Both the position numbers and the translations under genes were made by a program. Positions 7,734-17,081 of a stretch of DNA of 64,000 nt are shown in pieces. The notes under the pieces are model-generated. The model did not search any database, was not told the origin of the DNA, and saw nothing but the letters and a program-made list of their open reading frames with translations. Numbering within the stretch: the first letter of the stretch is position 1; the number at the start of each line of letters is the position of its first letter. This stretch comes from Phycisphaeraceae bacterium (lineage in GTDB: Bacteria; Planctomycetota; Phycisphaerae; Phycisphaerales; UBA1924): the NCBI GenBank assembly GCA_019636495.1, contig JAHBXL010000013.1, positions 62,001-126,000 of the forward strand, given 5' to 3'.

Positions 7734-10715
7734 ATGAGCAGCAAAGCAGTCTGGCGGACCGTTTCGGCGGTCGTGGCCCTTGGTGTCATGATGACCGGCG
7801 CATCGGCCCAGGAGGGCGGCGGCCCCGGAGGAGCGCCCGGCGGCGGTCAGCGGCCGGAGTTCCCGCCGTTTGCCGAGGTCTCCAAGGACTACGAGAAGGT
7901 CGTCTCGACGGCCGATGGGGCCGAGAGCCTGTACACCATCTGGCGGCGCACCAGGGACAACCAGTTGCTGGCAGAACTGCCGCGGAACTTCGCCAACCAG
8001 CGTCACTTCATCGCCATGACCGTGGCGGGGGGCGACATCTGGGCGGGCCTGCAGGGCGGGGACAACGTCTTCTACTGGCGTCGCTACGACAAGACGCTGG
8101 CGATGATCGCGCCGAACTTCGACACGCGGACCACCGGCGACGAGGAATCCAAGGCGGGCGTCAGCCAGCAGTTCACCGACACCGTCATCCTCGACATGCC
8201 GATCGTGTGCATGGGCCCCTCGGGCCAGCCGGTGATCGACCTCGACGCCCTGCTGGTCGGCCAGGCGGGCCGGTTCTTCGGCCGACAGGCGGCGGGGGCC
8301 AATGCGCGCCTCGCGACGATCAAGAAGGTCAAGGCGTTCCCCGAGAACGTCGAGATCACGATCGAGATGCCGGTGGGCAACGGGCAGTTGCGCACCTTCC
8401 ACTACTCGATCAGCCGTCTGCCCGAGAACACCGGCTACAAGCCGCGCGAGGCCGATGAGCGCGTCGGCTACTTCACGACCAGTTACCGCGACCTCGGCAA
8501 GTACCGCGACGACCAGAAGTGGGTCCGCTACATCAACCGCTGGCACCTCGAGAAGCGCGAACCCAACGCGCGGCTCAGCCCGGCGAAGCGCCCCATCGTC
8601 TTCTATGTCGAGCACACCGTCCCCGTCCGCTACCGCCGCTACGTCCGGCAGGGCATCGAGTACTGGAACAAGGCCTTCGAGAAGGTCGGCATCCTCAACG
8701 CCATCGAGGTCGAGTACCAGGACAAGGCCACCGGCAACCACATGGACAAGGACCCGGAGGATGTGCGGTACAACTTCATCCGCTGGCTCTCCAACGACAT
8801 GGGCACCGCCATCGGCCCCAGCCGCACCGACCCGCGAACCGGCCAGATTCTCGACGCCGACGTCGTGCTGACCGATGGCTGGATCCGCCACTTCTGGTTC
8901 CAGGCCAACCAGTTGCTCCCCGAGATGGCCATGCAGGGCTTCAGCCCCGAGACCCTCGCCTTCCTCGATGCCAACCCCGATTGGGACCCGCGCATCCGCC
9001 TGGCCAACCCCGGCGACCGCGACTATCTGCTCGCCATGCGCGCCAACCGCGGCGTGCTCCGCTACGGCGGGCACCCCGTCGGCTCGGTCGATCCGACCCT
9101 CTACGGCACCAACGAGTTTGACGGCCTTGTCGGCCGCACCAGCCAACTCAACGGCCTGTGCCTGGCGGCGCGTGGCAAGGCCTTCGACATGGCCATGATG
9201 CGCATGCACCTGGAACTCGAGGACCTCATGGGCGAGTTCGACGACCCGCCGGCCGAGGGCGAGGGCGAGCCCGCCAAGAAGGACGACGAGAAGCAGCCCC
9301 GGAAGAAGAAGGACGACGAACTGATCGACGGCATCCCCGAGTGGTTCGTCGGCCCGATGCTCGCCGACCTGGTGGCGCACGAGGTCGGCCATACGCTGGG
9401 CCTGCGTCATAACTTCAAGGCCTCGTCGATTTATAAGTTGAGTGATATCAACTCCGAGGCGATCAAGGGCAGGAAGCCCTTCACCGGCTCGGTGATGGAC
9501 TACACCCCGGTGAACATCAACCGCGAATCGGGCCCGATGCAGGGCGACTACGCGATGATCGACATCGGCCCGTACGACCTGTGGGTCATCGAGTACGGCT
9601 ACGGCGGCGACCCGAAGAAGGCTCTGGCCCGCGTGGCCGAGCCCGAACTGGTGTACCTGACCGACGAGGACGTGGGCGGGCCCGACCCGCTGGCCCGGCA
9701 GTACGACTTCTCGGCCGATCCTCTCGACTACGCGCAGAACCAGATGCGGCTGGTGAAGTACTACCGCGACCGCCTGCTCGCCCGGTTCGTCAAGGACGGC
9801 GAGAGTTGGGCCAAGGCCCGGCGCGGCTACAACCTCACGCTCAACCAGCAGATGCAGTCCGTGAACATGATGGCCGCGTGGGTCGGCGGCGCGCACGTCT
9901 CGCGCGACCGCAAGGGCGACCCCAACGGCCGCGCCCCGGTGCAGGTCGTCCCCGCGCAGACGCAGCGGGCCGCGCTGCGCTTCGTCATCGACAACAGCCT
10001 GCGCGACGAGTCCTTCGGCCTCACGCCCGAGATGCTGCAATACATGACCGTCGACAAGTGGTGGGACGACGGCGGCCGCAACGAGATCATGGAGGACCCG
10101 ACATGGGCCGTGCACGACCGCATCCTCGGCGTGCAGGCCGCATCGCTCACCATGCTCATGAACCCCACCGTCCTGCGCCGCGTCTACGACAACGAGTTCC
10201 GCGTGCCCGCCGATCAGGACATGCTCACCCTCCCCGAACTGATCAACGCCGTCTCCAGCGCGGTGTGGACCGAGATCGAATCCGGACCATCGGGGTCCTA
10301 CACCAACCGCAAGCCGTTCATCTCCAGCCTGCGCCGCAACCTGCAGCGCGAGCACATGGAGCGGCTCATCGATCTCTCCATGCCCGGCACCATCCGCGGC
10401 GCGGCGGGCAAACCCATCGCCAACCTCGCCACCGCCAAACTGCGCGAACTTCAGGAGCGGATCAAGCGCATCAACGCCGGCGACAGCGCGGGACGGATCG
10501 ACGACTACTCCCGCGCCCACCTCGCCGAGGCCGCCCTCCGCATCGAGAAGGTCCTCGATGCGCAGTTCATCTACAACGCCAACAAGATCGGCGGCGGCGG
10601 TGTGCCGCAGTTCTTCTTCGGTCAGCCCGCCGCGGCCACGCCCGCGCCCCCCGCGCCGGGCATCGGCGGCGACCCGATCTTCTACGATGCGACAAGCCCC
10701 GTGCCGCAGCCGTGA
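7734..10715 (+). CDS. Secreted zinc metalloprotease (DUF5117-type, MA clan)
   Basis: A 993-residue exported protein. A Sec signal peptide (about 1-25, cleavage near TGASA|QE) precedes a Gly/Pro-rich segment. The middle carries the zinc site HEVGHTLGLRH (from His549), the HExxHxxGxxH form of metzincins, and VMDYTPVN supplies the Met-turn region. This layout matches large zinc-dependent proteases with DUF5117 and DUF4953 domains common in Planctomycetota and Bacteroidota. A charged stretch rich in Lys/Glu/Asp (about 505-530) precedes the catalytic domain. AAGG at 7723-7726 lies seven bases before ATG 7734. It is probably a single-gene unit because a strong terminator follows. The substrate is unknown. 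Confidence 0.85.
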   Translation: MSSKAVWRTVSAVVALGVMMTGASAQEGGGPGGAPGGGQRPEFPPFAEVSKDYEKVVSTADGAESLYTIWRRTRDNQLLAELPRNFANQRHFIAMTVAGGDIWAGLQGGDNVFYWRRYDKTLAMIAPNFDTRTTGDEESKAGVSQQFTDTVILDMPIVCMGPSGQPVIDLDALLVGQAGRFFGRQAAGANARLATIKKVKAFPENVEITIEMPVGNGQLRTFHYSISRLPENTGYKPREADERVGYFTTSYRDLGKYRDDQKWVRYINRWHLEKREPNARLSPAKRPIVFYVEHTVPVRYRRYVRQGIEYWNKAFEKVGILNAIEVEYQDKATGNHMDKDPEDVRYNFIRWLSNDMGTAIGPSRTDPRTGQILDADVVLTDGWIRHFWFQANQLLPEMAMQGFSPETLAFLDANPDWDPRIRLANPGDRDYLLAMRANRGVLRYGGHPVGSVDPTLYGTNEFDGLVGRTSQLNGLCLAARGKAFDMAMMRMHLELEDLMGEFDDPPAEGEGEPAKKDDEKQPRKKKDDELIDGIPEWFVGPMLADLVAHEVGHTLGLRHNFKASSIYKLSDINSEAIKGRKPFTGSVMDYTPVNINRESGPMQGDYAMIDIGPYDLWVIEYGYGGDPKKALARVAEPELVYLTDEDVGGPDPLARQYDFSADPLDYAQNQMRLVKYYRDRLLARFVKDGESWAKARRGYNLTLNQQMQSVNMMAAWVGGAHVSRDRKGDPNGRAPVQVVPAQTQRAALRFVIDNSLRDESFGLTPEMLQYMTVDKWWDDGGRNEIMEDPTWAVHDRILGVQAASLTMLMNPTVLRRVYDNEFRVPADQDMLTLPELINAVSSAVWTEIESGPSGSYTNRKPFISSLRRNLQREHMERLIDLSMPGTIRGAAGKPIANLATAKLRELQERIKRINAGDSAGRIDDYSRAHLAEAALRIEKVLDAQFIYNANKIGGGGVPQFFFGQPAAATPAPPAPGIGGDPIFYDATSPVPQP

Positions 10716-10753
10716 TGCGCGGTGTCGGGATGGAGTGAGTGCACAACACCAAG

Positions 10754-10783
10754 GGCCCCGGACACGAAGTCCGGGGCCTTTTT
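10754..10783 (+). terminator. Rho-independent terminator after the metalloprotease
   Basis: A perfect 10-bp stem, GGCCCCGGAC (10754-10763) with GTCCGGGGCC (10769-10778), has a 5-base loop and is followed by TTTTT (10779-10783). Confidence 0.9.
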
Positions 10784-10854
10784 GTTTGCCGTATCAACGA
10801 CGTGCTGGTCCGTGCGCGGGGCTCGTTCGTTGCCACTTCGTCGTGCAAGCGCGG

Positions 10855-12030
10855 TCACGGATTTGGTTGGTCGCCCAAGTCGGTGCGTGGGGCGTTCAGT
10901 TCAGCGACCGCGGCATCGATGCTCGACCGAAGGTTGGCCGCGGCGGCTGCGACGAGGTCGGGCTGGCCACGCAGGATGAGACGACCCTCGAACAAGCCGA
11001 ATCCGATTCCGTCGCCGCCGTTGTCCACCCAGTCGTCGGGTGAGGTGCGGCGAATGAGTTCGTCCATCATTGCCCATCCGACCATCTCCGAGCTTGGGGA
11101 GCTGTCTGAACACGGCGGCATAAAGGGTCGAAGGTCGAAGACGACACGAACCCACTCATTCTCCCGATTGAGCGAAGATGGCGACGGCGTGTGGGCAGCG
11201 CCCACGCTGACCGGCTTACGGATTTCGCGCAGCAGCGCTCGACATTCTTCAATGACTTCCGCGGTGCTGATGATCAGGATGCGGTCGCCCATGAAGTAGA
11301 GCGTGCCAGTATCACCTCCGTTGTCCAGCCAGCCGAGCGGGTCGACGACAGCCAACAGTTGATCAGCAAGATCTGACTGCCGATGCCAGACGTTGGGCTG
11401 CAACTCACACGGGTCTGCCCACCAGACCCCTGAGGTCGACACGCTCCGGGTCTCTCGATCGTCATGGGCAAATGGCCTCCACGCCGCGAGCATGGCCCAC
11501 GCGCTCCCCTGCCAGCGCCAGCTCTCGCCGTAGCCATCGCGTCTACCGAGTTTCTCACGCAGATCGTCAAGCCACGACCATCGGTCGCGGGGCTGATTCC
11601 CATCGCCGAGCGTTTGCCGCACCCAGCGCTCCGACTGGATGGGCGCGAGCGGGATGATGAGGGTGGTGGGCACGAGGCCGATCCAGCCGCGCTCGCGCAG
11701 CGCCGGCACGCGGCGGACTTGGTCGGCCGCGAGCAGGACCAGCAGCGCAACAGGCACGATGCGCCAGCGCCGGCGAGTGCGGTGCAGCCTTCGCTCCGTC
11801 AACTTCTCGCGCCCGCATTCAGGGCAGGTTCGCAGGCCATCATCGGCCGCGGGCGTGCCGCGCATGTCGTACCAGCAGCGCGGGCAGCGTGATCGCCCGC
11901 GTGAGCGGTCGGCAAAGAGCGCCCACGCAAACAGCATGAAGCCCGCCGCGGCGATCAACATAGCGCTGCTGCTCCACACCGTGAAGAAGGGCTCAGGCGG
12001 ATCAACGCCAAACGGAAGCGACATGCACAT
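10855..12030 (-). CDS. Membrane protein with zinc ribbon and duplicated C-terminal module
   Basis: A 391-residue protein of unknown function. One helix at about 20-40 is followed by a zinc-ribbon (CPRC at 49-52, CPEC at 69-72) and a second helix near 95-115. The C-terminal half holds a diverged duplication: WLDNGGDTG..GDRILIIS and WVDNGGDGI..GRLILRG, each followed by a helix of the form LL/NLRxxI. Similar W..NGG..G.L.V units occur in secretin-like and planctomycete proteins, from memory. Two ATGs (12030 and 12024) are possible. A TAATCT hexamer lies just upstream of the first, with no ribosome-binding site. A small-ligand or envelope-sensing role is possible but not shown. Confidence 0.6.
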   Translation of the reverse strand: MCMSLPFGVDPPEPFFTVWSSSAMLIAAAGFMLFAWALFADRSRGRSRCPRCWYDMRGTPAADDGLRTCPECGREKLTERRLHRTRRRWRIVPVALLVLLAADQVRRVPALRERGWIGLVPTTLIIPLAPIQSERWVRQTLGDGNQPRDRWSWLDDLREKLGRRDGYGESWRWQGSAWAMLAAWRPFAHDDRETRSVSTSGVWWADPCELQPNVWHRQSDLADQLLAVVDPLGWLDNGGDTGTLYFMGDRILIISTAEVIEECRALLREIRKPVSVGAAHTPSPSSLNRENEWVRVVFDLRPFMPPCSDSSPSSEMVGWAMMDELIRRTSPDDWVDNGGDGIGFGLFEGRLILRGQPDLVAAAAANLRSSIDAAVAELNAPRTDLGDQPNP

Positions 12031-12140
12031 GCGAGATTAGACGCATTGGGTAGAAGCGAGTTCCCACATCTCCGCGCGCCCCCGTGCGACTCCGTGTTTG
12101 AATCCACCGAGCTTGCGCTCGGGGCTCGCGCCGAGGCACA

Positions 12141-12926
12141 TCACGACGCCGCGCGCGACGCCGTGTCCTGCCGGTAGTACATCGCCAGCGTGTCATACAG
12201 CGCGGGCTCGCGTTCGCGCAGATCGCAAGAGCGTTCGAAGAACGCCTCGGTGGCGACGGCGAAGAACTCCGCCGGGCTGGTTGCGCCGTAGCGATCCAGC
12301 ACCAGCACCGAGGCGCCCGGCCGCGCAGCGCGGAGCCGCTCGAAGGCATCATTCATCACCTGCCGCCATGTGGTGTACGCCGCGGCACCGGGGAGCGGCG
12401 GCGTGCCATCCACCACGCCGTCGAGCATGTCGAGTTTGTGGGCAAACTCGTGCAGCACCAGGTTGCGGCCATCAGCGCCATCGCGCGCGCCGTGCGCGGC
12501 GTGCTCCCACGAGACAATCACCGGCCCGCCGTACCACGCCTCGCCGAGATTGGGCGAGCCCTCGTGCACGATGCCCAGCGCATCGCGCCGCTTGACGGTG
12601 TTGAAGTAGCCGCTCGGATAGACGAGGATGTCGCGCACGTTCGGATACACCGGCGCGGCGAGCGGGTCGAGATCAAACCCCAGCAGCAGCAGCGCGGCCT
12701 GCGCGGCGATCACCGCCTGCATCTCCTCGGTCAGTTCCAGCCCCGCGCAGCCTTCCCAGCGCTTCTCGGCGATGAGCACGAGCGACAGGTCGCACAGCCG
12801 GTCGCGCTCGATCGCGCGCAGGCCGCGCCAGGCATCCAGTTGGCCCGCAAGGATCGCGCCGATGCGCGACCGGGCCTCGGGCCCGAGAACCCTGCCGCGG
12901 CGGCGTTTGCGGAAGAAAGAAAGCAT
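12141..12926 (-). CDS. MtfA-like zinc peptidase
   Basis: A 261-residue cytosolic protein of the MtfA/DUF980 family, zinc aminopeptidases that in E. coli bind the Mlc regulator of glucose uptake. Seen here are the basic start MLSFFRKRRRG, VYPNVRDILVYPSGYF (near 93-108), the segment GGPVIVSWEHA, and the zinc site HEFAHKLD (His159, Glu160, His163). The downstream Glu-rich region TSPAEFFAVATEAFFE provides the third ligand, as in the family. The start at 12926 is chosen because residues upstream do not match the family and would read out of a repeat-rich spacer. No Mlc homologue is seen nearby, so its partner is unknown. Confidence 0.85.
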   Translation of the reverse strand: MLSFFRKRRRGRVLGPEARSRIGAILAGQLDAWRGLRAIERDRLCDLSLVLIAEKRWEGCAGLELTEEMQAVIAAQAALLLLGFDLDPLAAPVYPNVRDILVYPSGYFNTVKRRDALGIVHEGSPNLGEAWYGGPVIVSWEHAAHGARDGADGRNLVLHEFAHKLDMLDGVVDGTPPLPGAAAYTTWRQVMNDAFERLRAARPGASVLVLDRYGATSPAEFFAVATEAFFERSCDLREREPALYDTLAMYYRQDTASRAAS

Positions 12927-13070
12927 GGAGGAAGTGGGAGGTCGCCGGAGAGATGTGGAAACTCGGAAGGTCAAACCAGTCCGCCGCGTGCTCCGCGCCT
13001 CTGCAGGAATCCTCACGTTGAGGCGCGAAGGGCGCAGAGAGGGAGAGGTCGCGGGCCCTCAATCGTACGA

Positions 13071-13136
13071 TCCCACATCCCACATCCCACATCCCACATC
13101 CCACATCCCACATCCCACATCCCACATCCCACATCC
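13071..13136. repeat. Tandem heptamer array (CCCACAT)n
   Basis: About nine head-to-tail copies of the 7-bp unit CCCACAT fill 13071-13136, between the MtfA-like gene and the end of the LOG gene. The copies are essentially identical and have no spacers, so this is a microsatellite-like tandem repeat and not a CRISPR array. The same heptamer, on the other strand and with a variant base, occurs inside the dus gene near 33055-33087. Confidence 0.95.
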
Positions 13137-13138
13137 GT

Positions 13139-13984
13139 TCACCGTTCTCCCAGCAGCCAACTCTGCTTGGGCCTGCTGGTCCAGATGAACCCGAAGTGCT
13201 GCTGCGCGACTTCGGCGATGCGGTCGACGGCTTCCTCGGGCGAGTCGGTGATGGTGAGCAGATCGAGGTCGCGCGGGTCGATGGTCTTCTCGGCCACGAG
13301 CCGCTCGCGGAAGAACGCCAGCAGCGGTTCCCAGTAGTCGCGCCCCATCAGGATGACGGGGAAGTCGCGGATCTTGCCCGTCTGCACCAGCGTCAGCGTC
13401 TCGAAGACCTCGTCGAGCGTGCCGAAGCCGCCGGGCATCACCACGAACGCGTAGGAGTACTTGACGAGCATCACCTTCCGCACGAAGAAGTAGCGGAACT
13501 CGACGAACTCATCGAGGTACGGGTTGGGCTGCTGCTCCATGGGCAACATAATGTTACATCCGATGGACCGCCCGCCCGCATCGCGCGCCCCGCGGTTGGC
13601 CGCTTCCATGATGCCCGGCCCGCCGCCGGTCATGATGGTGAAGCCCAGCCGGCTGAGCCGTGCCGAGACATCGCGCGTGAGCGCGTAGTAGCGGTGGTCC
13701 TCCTTGAAGCGTGCCGAGCCGAACACCGTCACGCACGGGCCGACAAAGTGCAGTTGCCGGAAGCCGCGCAGGAACTCGGCCGCGATCCGCATGATGCGCC
13801 ACAACTCAAACCGCCGCGGCCGCGGGCCCTCGAGGAACTGCCCCTCTTCGATGTTGCGTGTCGCCTTGCCCCAGGGGCGCGATCCGTTGCCGTTGGGCGT
13901 GGAGGGTGGCGGTGGTGGCGGGGGCGCGCTGTCGGCCGGTGCGGGGTCGGTTGCTTCTCGTGCTGGCTCGGTCGGCGCGTTCAT
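13139..13984 (-). CDS. LOG-family nucleotide phosphoribohydrolase (TIGR00730)
   Basis: A 281-residue protein with a Rossmann-like fold. The first 40 residues are Pro/Ala-rich and disordered. The family motifs are GGGPGIMEAAN (120-130) and PGGFGTLDE (184-192); the latter contains the catalytic loop. LOG proteins hydrolyse nucleoside 5'-monophosphates carrying N6 modifications, releasing the base; older annotations call them lysine decarboxylases. The real bacterial substrate is uncertain. Its 3' end reaches the heptamer array, and its 5' end faces the DUF2007-like gene across 154 bases that must hold both promoters. Confidence 0.85.
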   Translation of the reverse strand: MNAPTEPAREATDPAPADSAPPPPPPPSTPNGNGSRPWGKATRNIEEGQFLEGPRPRRFELWRIMRIAAEFLRGFRQLHFVGPCVTVFGSARFKEDHRYYALTRDVSARLSRLGFTIMTGGGPGIMEAANRGARDAGGRSIGCNIMLPMEQQPNPYLDEFVEFRYFFVRKVMLVKYSYAFVVMPGGFGTLDEVFETLTLVQTGKIRDFPVILMGRDYWEPLLAFFRERLVAEKTIDPRDLDLLTITDSPEEAVDRIAEVAQQHFGFIWTSRPKQSWLLGER

Positions 13985-14138
13985 GCTCGTGCCTGATTAT
14001 CGGCTCGCCGGCGCCTTCGGGTTGCGGGTCCTTTGGCAGCACGCTTGCGGGATTCTCCCGCCCTCGCCGCGCCAGACGGTCGGCGCGGTGATACGGTCAG
14101 TGTGCGGGTCCGATGGGTCTGCTTCAGGAGCGTGCACC

Positions 14139-14603
14139 ATGTTTCTTGAGTCCGACCAATCCACCGCCGTCCTGGCGACGACACGGACCGCGTTTGAGGC
14201 CGAGACCATCGCCGCGGCGTTGCGGCACAGGGGCTTTGCCGCCCAGGCGGTGGACACGGCTTCGGCGCAGGTGTGGTCTGGGGCGATCGGCAGCGCGAAG
14301 GTACTGGTGTACGAGCGGGACCTCGATGCCGCGCGGGACGAACTGCGGCGGATCCGCTCCGAAGGCGCGGCGGTGGATTGGGACTCGACCGACCTCGGCG
14401 AGCAGTTCGATGCCGAGCGTCCATCGAGCCGGTTCGCGTGGACGACGGTTCTGCTGCTGGTGCTCGCCGGGCTCGTGGTGGTCTCCGCCGGGACCAACCG
14501 GGGCGACCCGGTCATCCAGACCATTGGGGGCGCAGCGCTGCTGTTGGCGGTCGTCATCGGCGCGGTTTCGTGGATGACCGACACACGCCGCGACCGACGG
14601 TAA
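14139..14603 (+). CDS. DUF2007-like membrane protein
   Basis: A 154-residue protein. Residues 1-75 resemble the small DUF2007 ('putative signal transducing protein') fold: ATTRTAFEAETIAAALRHRG, then a short strand and DLDAARDEL. Residues 100-145 form two hydrophobic helices (VLLLVLAGLVVVSAG and GGAALLLAVVIGAVSW) that anchor it in the inner membrane with a basic tail. CAGGAG at 14125-14130 sits eight bases before the ATG. Function unknown; it could sense or recruit something at the membrane. Confidence 0.7.
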   Translation: MFLESDQSTAVLATTRTAFEAETIAAALRHRGFAAQAVDTASAQVWSGAIGSAKVLVYERDLDAARDELRRIRSEGAAVDWDSTDLGEQFDAERPSSRFAWTTVLLLVLAGLVVVSAGTNRGDPVIQTIGGAALLLAVVIGAVSWMTDTRRDRR

Positions 14604-14777
14604 CTGCCCCAACCCCTGCCGCGAACACCGTGACGGAGCGAGCGCTCCCGCGCATCTGTGTGTGCGTGGGCGTGGCGCGGACCGGCGCGGATCGGCCCGT
14701 GCGGCGGAGGGATGCGGGTGCGCCGGCCGAGCATGGCCAGCGCGAAACCACCACGGCGTAATCCGGAAACAGCAGAC

Positions 14778-15932
14778 ATGGACGGCTGGGAGTGGATCAT
14801 CATGCTGGCCGCGTCCCTGCTGGGCGTCGCGGGCCTGTGGCACGCGGTGGCGGCGGGGTGCCGGGCGTGCAAGCCGCGCGGGCTGTGCCAGGACCGCTGC
14901 CCGCTGTGCGCATATTCACTGAACGGCCTGGAGACTCCGGTCTGCCCGGAATGCGGGCTCGATCTGGATGGTCCGGGGACGACGGATTCTGCGCGGCTGG
15001 CCCTGCGGGCGATGAGGCCGGGAGTTCTTGCGGCCGTTGTCGCCGCGGCGGGCGCGTGCGTGCCGACGATCGTGCAGAGCGGGCCGCTTGCGCTCGCGCC
15101 GACGTGCGCACTGGCGCTCGCACTGCCGTGCGCACCGGGCGAGGCGGCCGCGCTGCACGGAGAACTGTCGGCACGCATCCGCGCGGGGCGGCTGTCGGCG
15201 TGGGAATCGGAGTTGATCGCCGGACGCTGCGCCAAGGCCATCGTCTCGCACCCGGACCCACAGCGTCGCGCCGCCGCGGCCGGGCTGCTGGCCGATGCGG
15301 CCGGTCGCTCCGCGGGGACCGGCGCGGCGATGGTCCGTGCGCTGGCCGGCGGTGATGAACCCGCGCGGCACGCGTTGCTGGGCAGCGCGGCGAAGATGGC
15401 CGCCCATGATGAGGGCGTGCGTGCCCAACTTCTGGCGATGGTGTCGCACGACCCGAGCGAGCGCGTCCGCGCCCGCGCGGTCGATGCGTTGCGGCAGGCC
15501 GGTCCGCTCGAGCCCGCGACGGTCTCGGCGCTGGCGCACGCCGTGCGGGATGGGCCGCCGCGCGTGCGGCAACGAGCGCTCTACGCGCTCATCCGTTCGC
15601 CCCGCGAGTGGACTCGCGTCCTGGACGCCGCCGCGGCATCGGTGCGCGACAGCGATGAATCCGTGCGCGAGGCCGCGCTCACGGTGCTGCACCACTTTGC
15701 GCGGCGAGATTCGGTCGCGCTCGCGGCACTCGCAGAAGGCCTCGACGATCCATCGCCCGTGCTCCGAGAATGGACCGCGGCCCAACTGCCCGAGTTCGGC
15801 GTGCGCGCCGCGGCCGTTCTGCCCGCGCTGTTCGCGGCGACCTGCGACGAGAACGAGGCAGTCCGTGCCGCCGCCAGCGCCGCGGTGCTCATGATCGTCC
15901 GCACTTCGCTCGACGCGGATGGCACGATCTGA
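14778..15932 (+). CDS. HEAT-repeat protein with zinc ribbon and membrane anchor
   Basis: A 384-residue protein. An N-terminal helix (about 5-27) is followed by CPLC..CPEC, a zinc ribbon, and a second hydrophobic segment at about 85-125. The rest (about 130-380) is a run of seven or so alpha-helical pairs with HEAT-type spacing, for example DPSERVRARAVDALRQAG and DSDESVREAALTVLHHFA. Such solenoids usually bind other proteins. Planctomycetes have many proteins joining a CPxC..CPECG ribbon to a membrane helix; the neighbour at 10855-12030 has the same ribbon. No specific function can be given. Confidence 0.7.
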   Translation: MDGWEWIIMLAASLLGVAGLWHAVAAGCRACKPRGLCQDRCPLCAYSLNGLETPVCPECGLDLDGPGTTDSARLALRAMRPGVLAAVVAAAGACVPTIVQSGPLALAPTCALALALPCAPGEAAALHGELSARIRAGRLSAWESELIAGRCAKAIVSHPDPQRRAAAAGLLADAAGRSAGTGAAMVRALAGGDEPARHALLGSAAKMAAHDEGVRAQLLAMVSHDPSERVRARAVDALRQAGPLEPATVSALAHAVRDGPPRVRQRALYALIRSPREWTRVLDAAAASVRDSDESVREAALTVLHHFARRDSVALAALAEGLDDPSPVLREWTAAQLPEFGVRAAAVLPALFAATCDENEAVRAAASAAVLMIVRTSLDADGTI

Positions 15933-15941
15933 CACGCAACA

Positions 15942-15961
15942 GGGCCCGGCACCCCGGGCCC
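15942..15961. terminator. Hairpin between convergent genes
   Basis: GGGCCCGG (15942-15949) pairs perfectly with CCGGGCCC (15954-15961) around a 4-base loop. It lies 10 bases after the HEAT-protein stop and 44 bases before the stop of the opposing gene. Neither side has a clear T-run, so it is a possible bidirectional terminator only. Confidence 0.45.
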
Positions 15962-16004
15962 TGAGAGCGGTTCACGTGCGTCGTTCCGCGGTTCTCTTGA
16001 AAAC

Positions 16005-16871
16005 TCAACCGGTCTTGCGACCGATCAGCAGGCCGACGACGATGCTCAGCACCAGCACGCCCGCCCCGATGCCGAGCCACATCATGGGGTTGCTGGCAAC
16101 CATCGAGACGATCGGGTTGTCCTGAGCGCCGATGATCCCGGCGATCGTCGCGAACATCGTCGCCGCGGCGATCACCAGGCCCGCGAACGCCGCGCCGCCC
16201 GCGATGCCCGATCCCGTGCCGTCGTACGGCTCCATCGCGACCATCGCCAGCGCGGGCACGCCCCCGCCGACACCAGGCGAAACGTCCGACGCCGCGGCGG
16301 TGGGCTCGAACAAGCCCGATGCGCCGGTGGTCTGCGAGCCGCCCGCATCCTCGTCGCTCTTGTACACGTCTTCGAGCAGGTCGGCGCCCAGCGAGGTGTC
16401 GTCGCCCTCGCGAGTCAGATCCAGAAGGCCCGAGCCCGAGCCGACGGATTCGAGCGTGAGCGCATCGCCACCACCCGCCGCGGGCGTGATGCGGGTGACC
16501 GCGGACGGGTCGCCCTCTTCGGTCGATTCGGTGTCGAAAATCGAGATGCCGGAGCGTTCCTTTCCGCCGTCGTCGATCTCCATGCCCGAGCCCGAGCCTG
16601 GCTGCGAACCGCTGCCGGCAGGGCTGCCAAAGCCCGAAAGGCCCGATGAGTCCTCGAGCGCGAGTTCCAGGCCCGATCCGCCCTTGGAATCGGCCAAGGG
16701 GATGTGCTCGCTACCGTGCGCGAGCAGGTCCACCTGCTCGACCTTGAACACCAGTTTGTCGCGGTCGCGGAACTCCTGCAGTTTGCCCGAGGCCGCCAAC
16801 TGCTGCACCTCGCCGGTGCTCATACCGAGTTTCGCGGCGGTTTCCTCGATCGAATAGAACATCTTGGCCAT
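16005..16871 (-). CDS. MerR/excisionase-like HTH protein with acidic linker and two TM helices
   Basis: A 288-residue protein. Residues 1-50 form a compact helix-turn-helix of the excisionase/MerR-like kind (YSIEETAAKLGMSTGEVQQL, then GKLQEFRDRDKLVF). Residues 55-210 are a disordered Gly/Ser/Asp/Glu-rich linker. The end carries two membrane helices (AGLVIAAATMFATIAGIIGA and MMWLGIGAGVLVLSIVVGLL). The combination suggests a membrane-tethered DNA-binding or scaffold protein. In minus-strand sense, TGGAGAG lies seven bases before the start. This architecture seems typical of Planctomycetota, from memory. Function unknown. Confidence 0.65.
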   Translation of the reverse strand: MAKMFYSIEETAAKLGMSTGEVQQLAASGKLQEFRDRDKLVFKVEQVDLLAHGSEHIPLADSKGGSGLELALEDSSGLSGFGSPAGSGSQPGSGSGMEIDDGGKERSGISIFDTESTEEGDPSAVTRITPAAGGGDALTLESVGSGSGLLDLTREGDDTSLGADLLEDVYKSDEDAGGSQTTGASGLFEPTAAASDVSPGVGGGVPALAMVAMEPYDGTGSGIAGGAAFAGLVIAAATMFATIAGIIGAQDNPIVSMVASNPMMWLGIGAGVLVLSIVVGLLIGRKTG

Positions 16872-17081
16872 GACGGGCTCTCCAGGCGCAGACTCGCGAA
16901 CCAGCCCCGACGCCCCGCATGGGGACGCTCGGAGCGGACAGGAGCGTAACGACCCCGCCCGCCCACTTCAACCTACGCACCGCCATGGTGATCGGTTGTG
17001 GGGGGCCGAGCCAAACAGTCCTGTCTGGGCCCCGGTCCATCCACCCCGCTGCCATCGTCCGGCCGGGCACGGGTCGGGCCC

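Noticed and set aside
4667..7789. A 1040-codon open frame antisense to the P-type ATPase
   Set aside because: It mirrors a gene with complete catalytic motifs; its sequence is Arg/His/Asp-rich low complexity without any family motif. High GC at third positions makes such long antisense frames common here.
13071..13136. Possible CRISPR array
   Set aside because: The units are 7 bp, contiguous and without spacers, and no cas gene is near.
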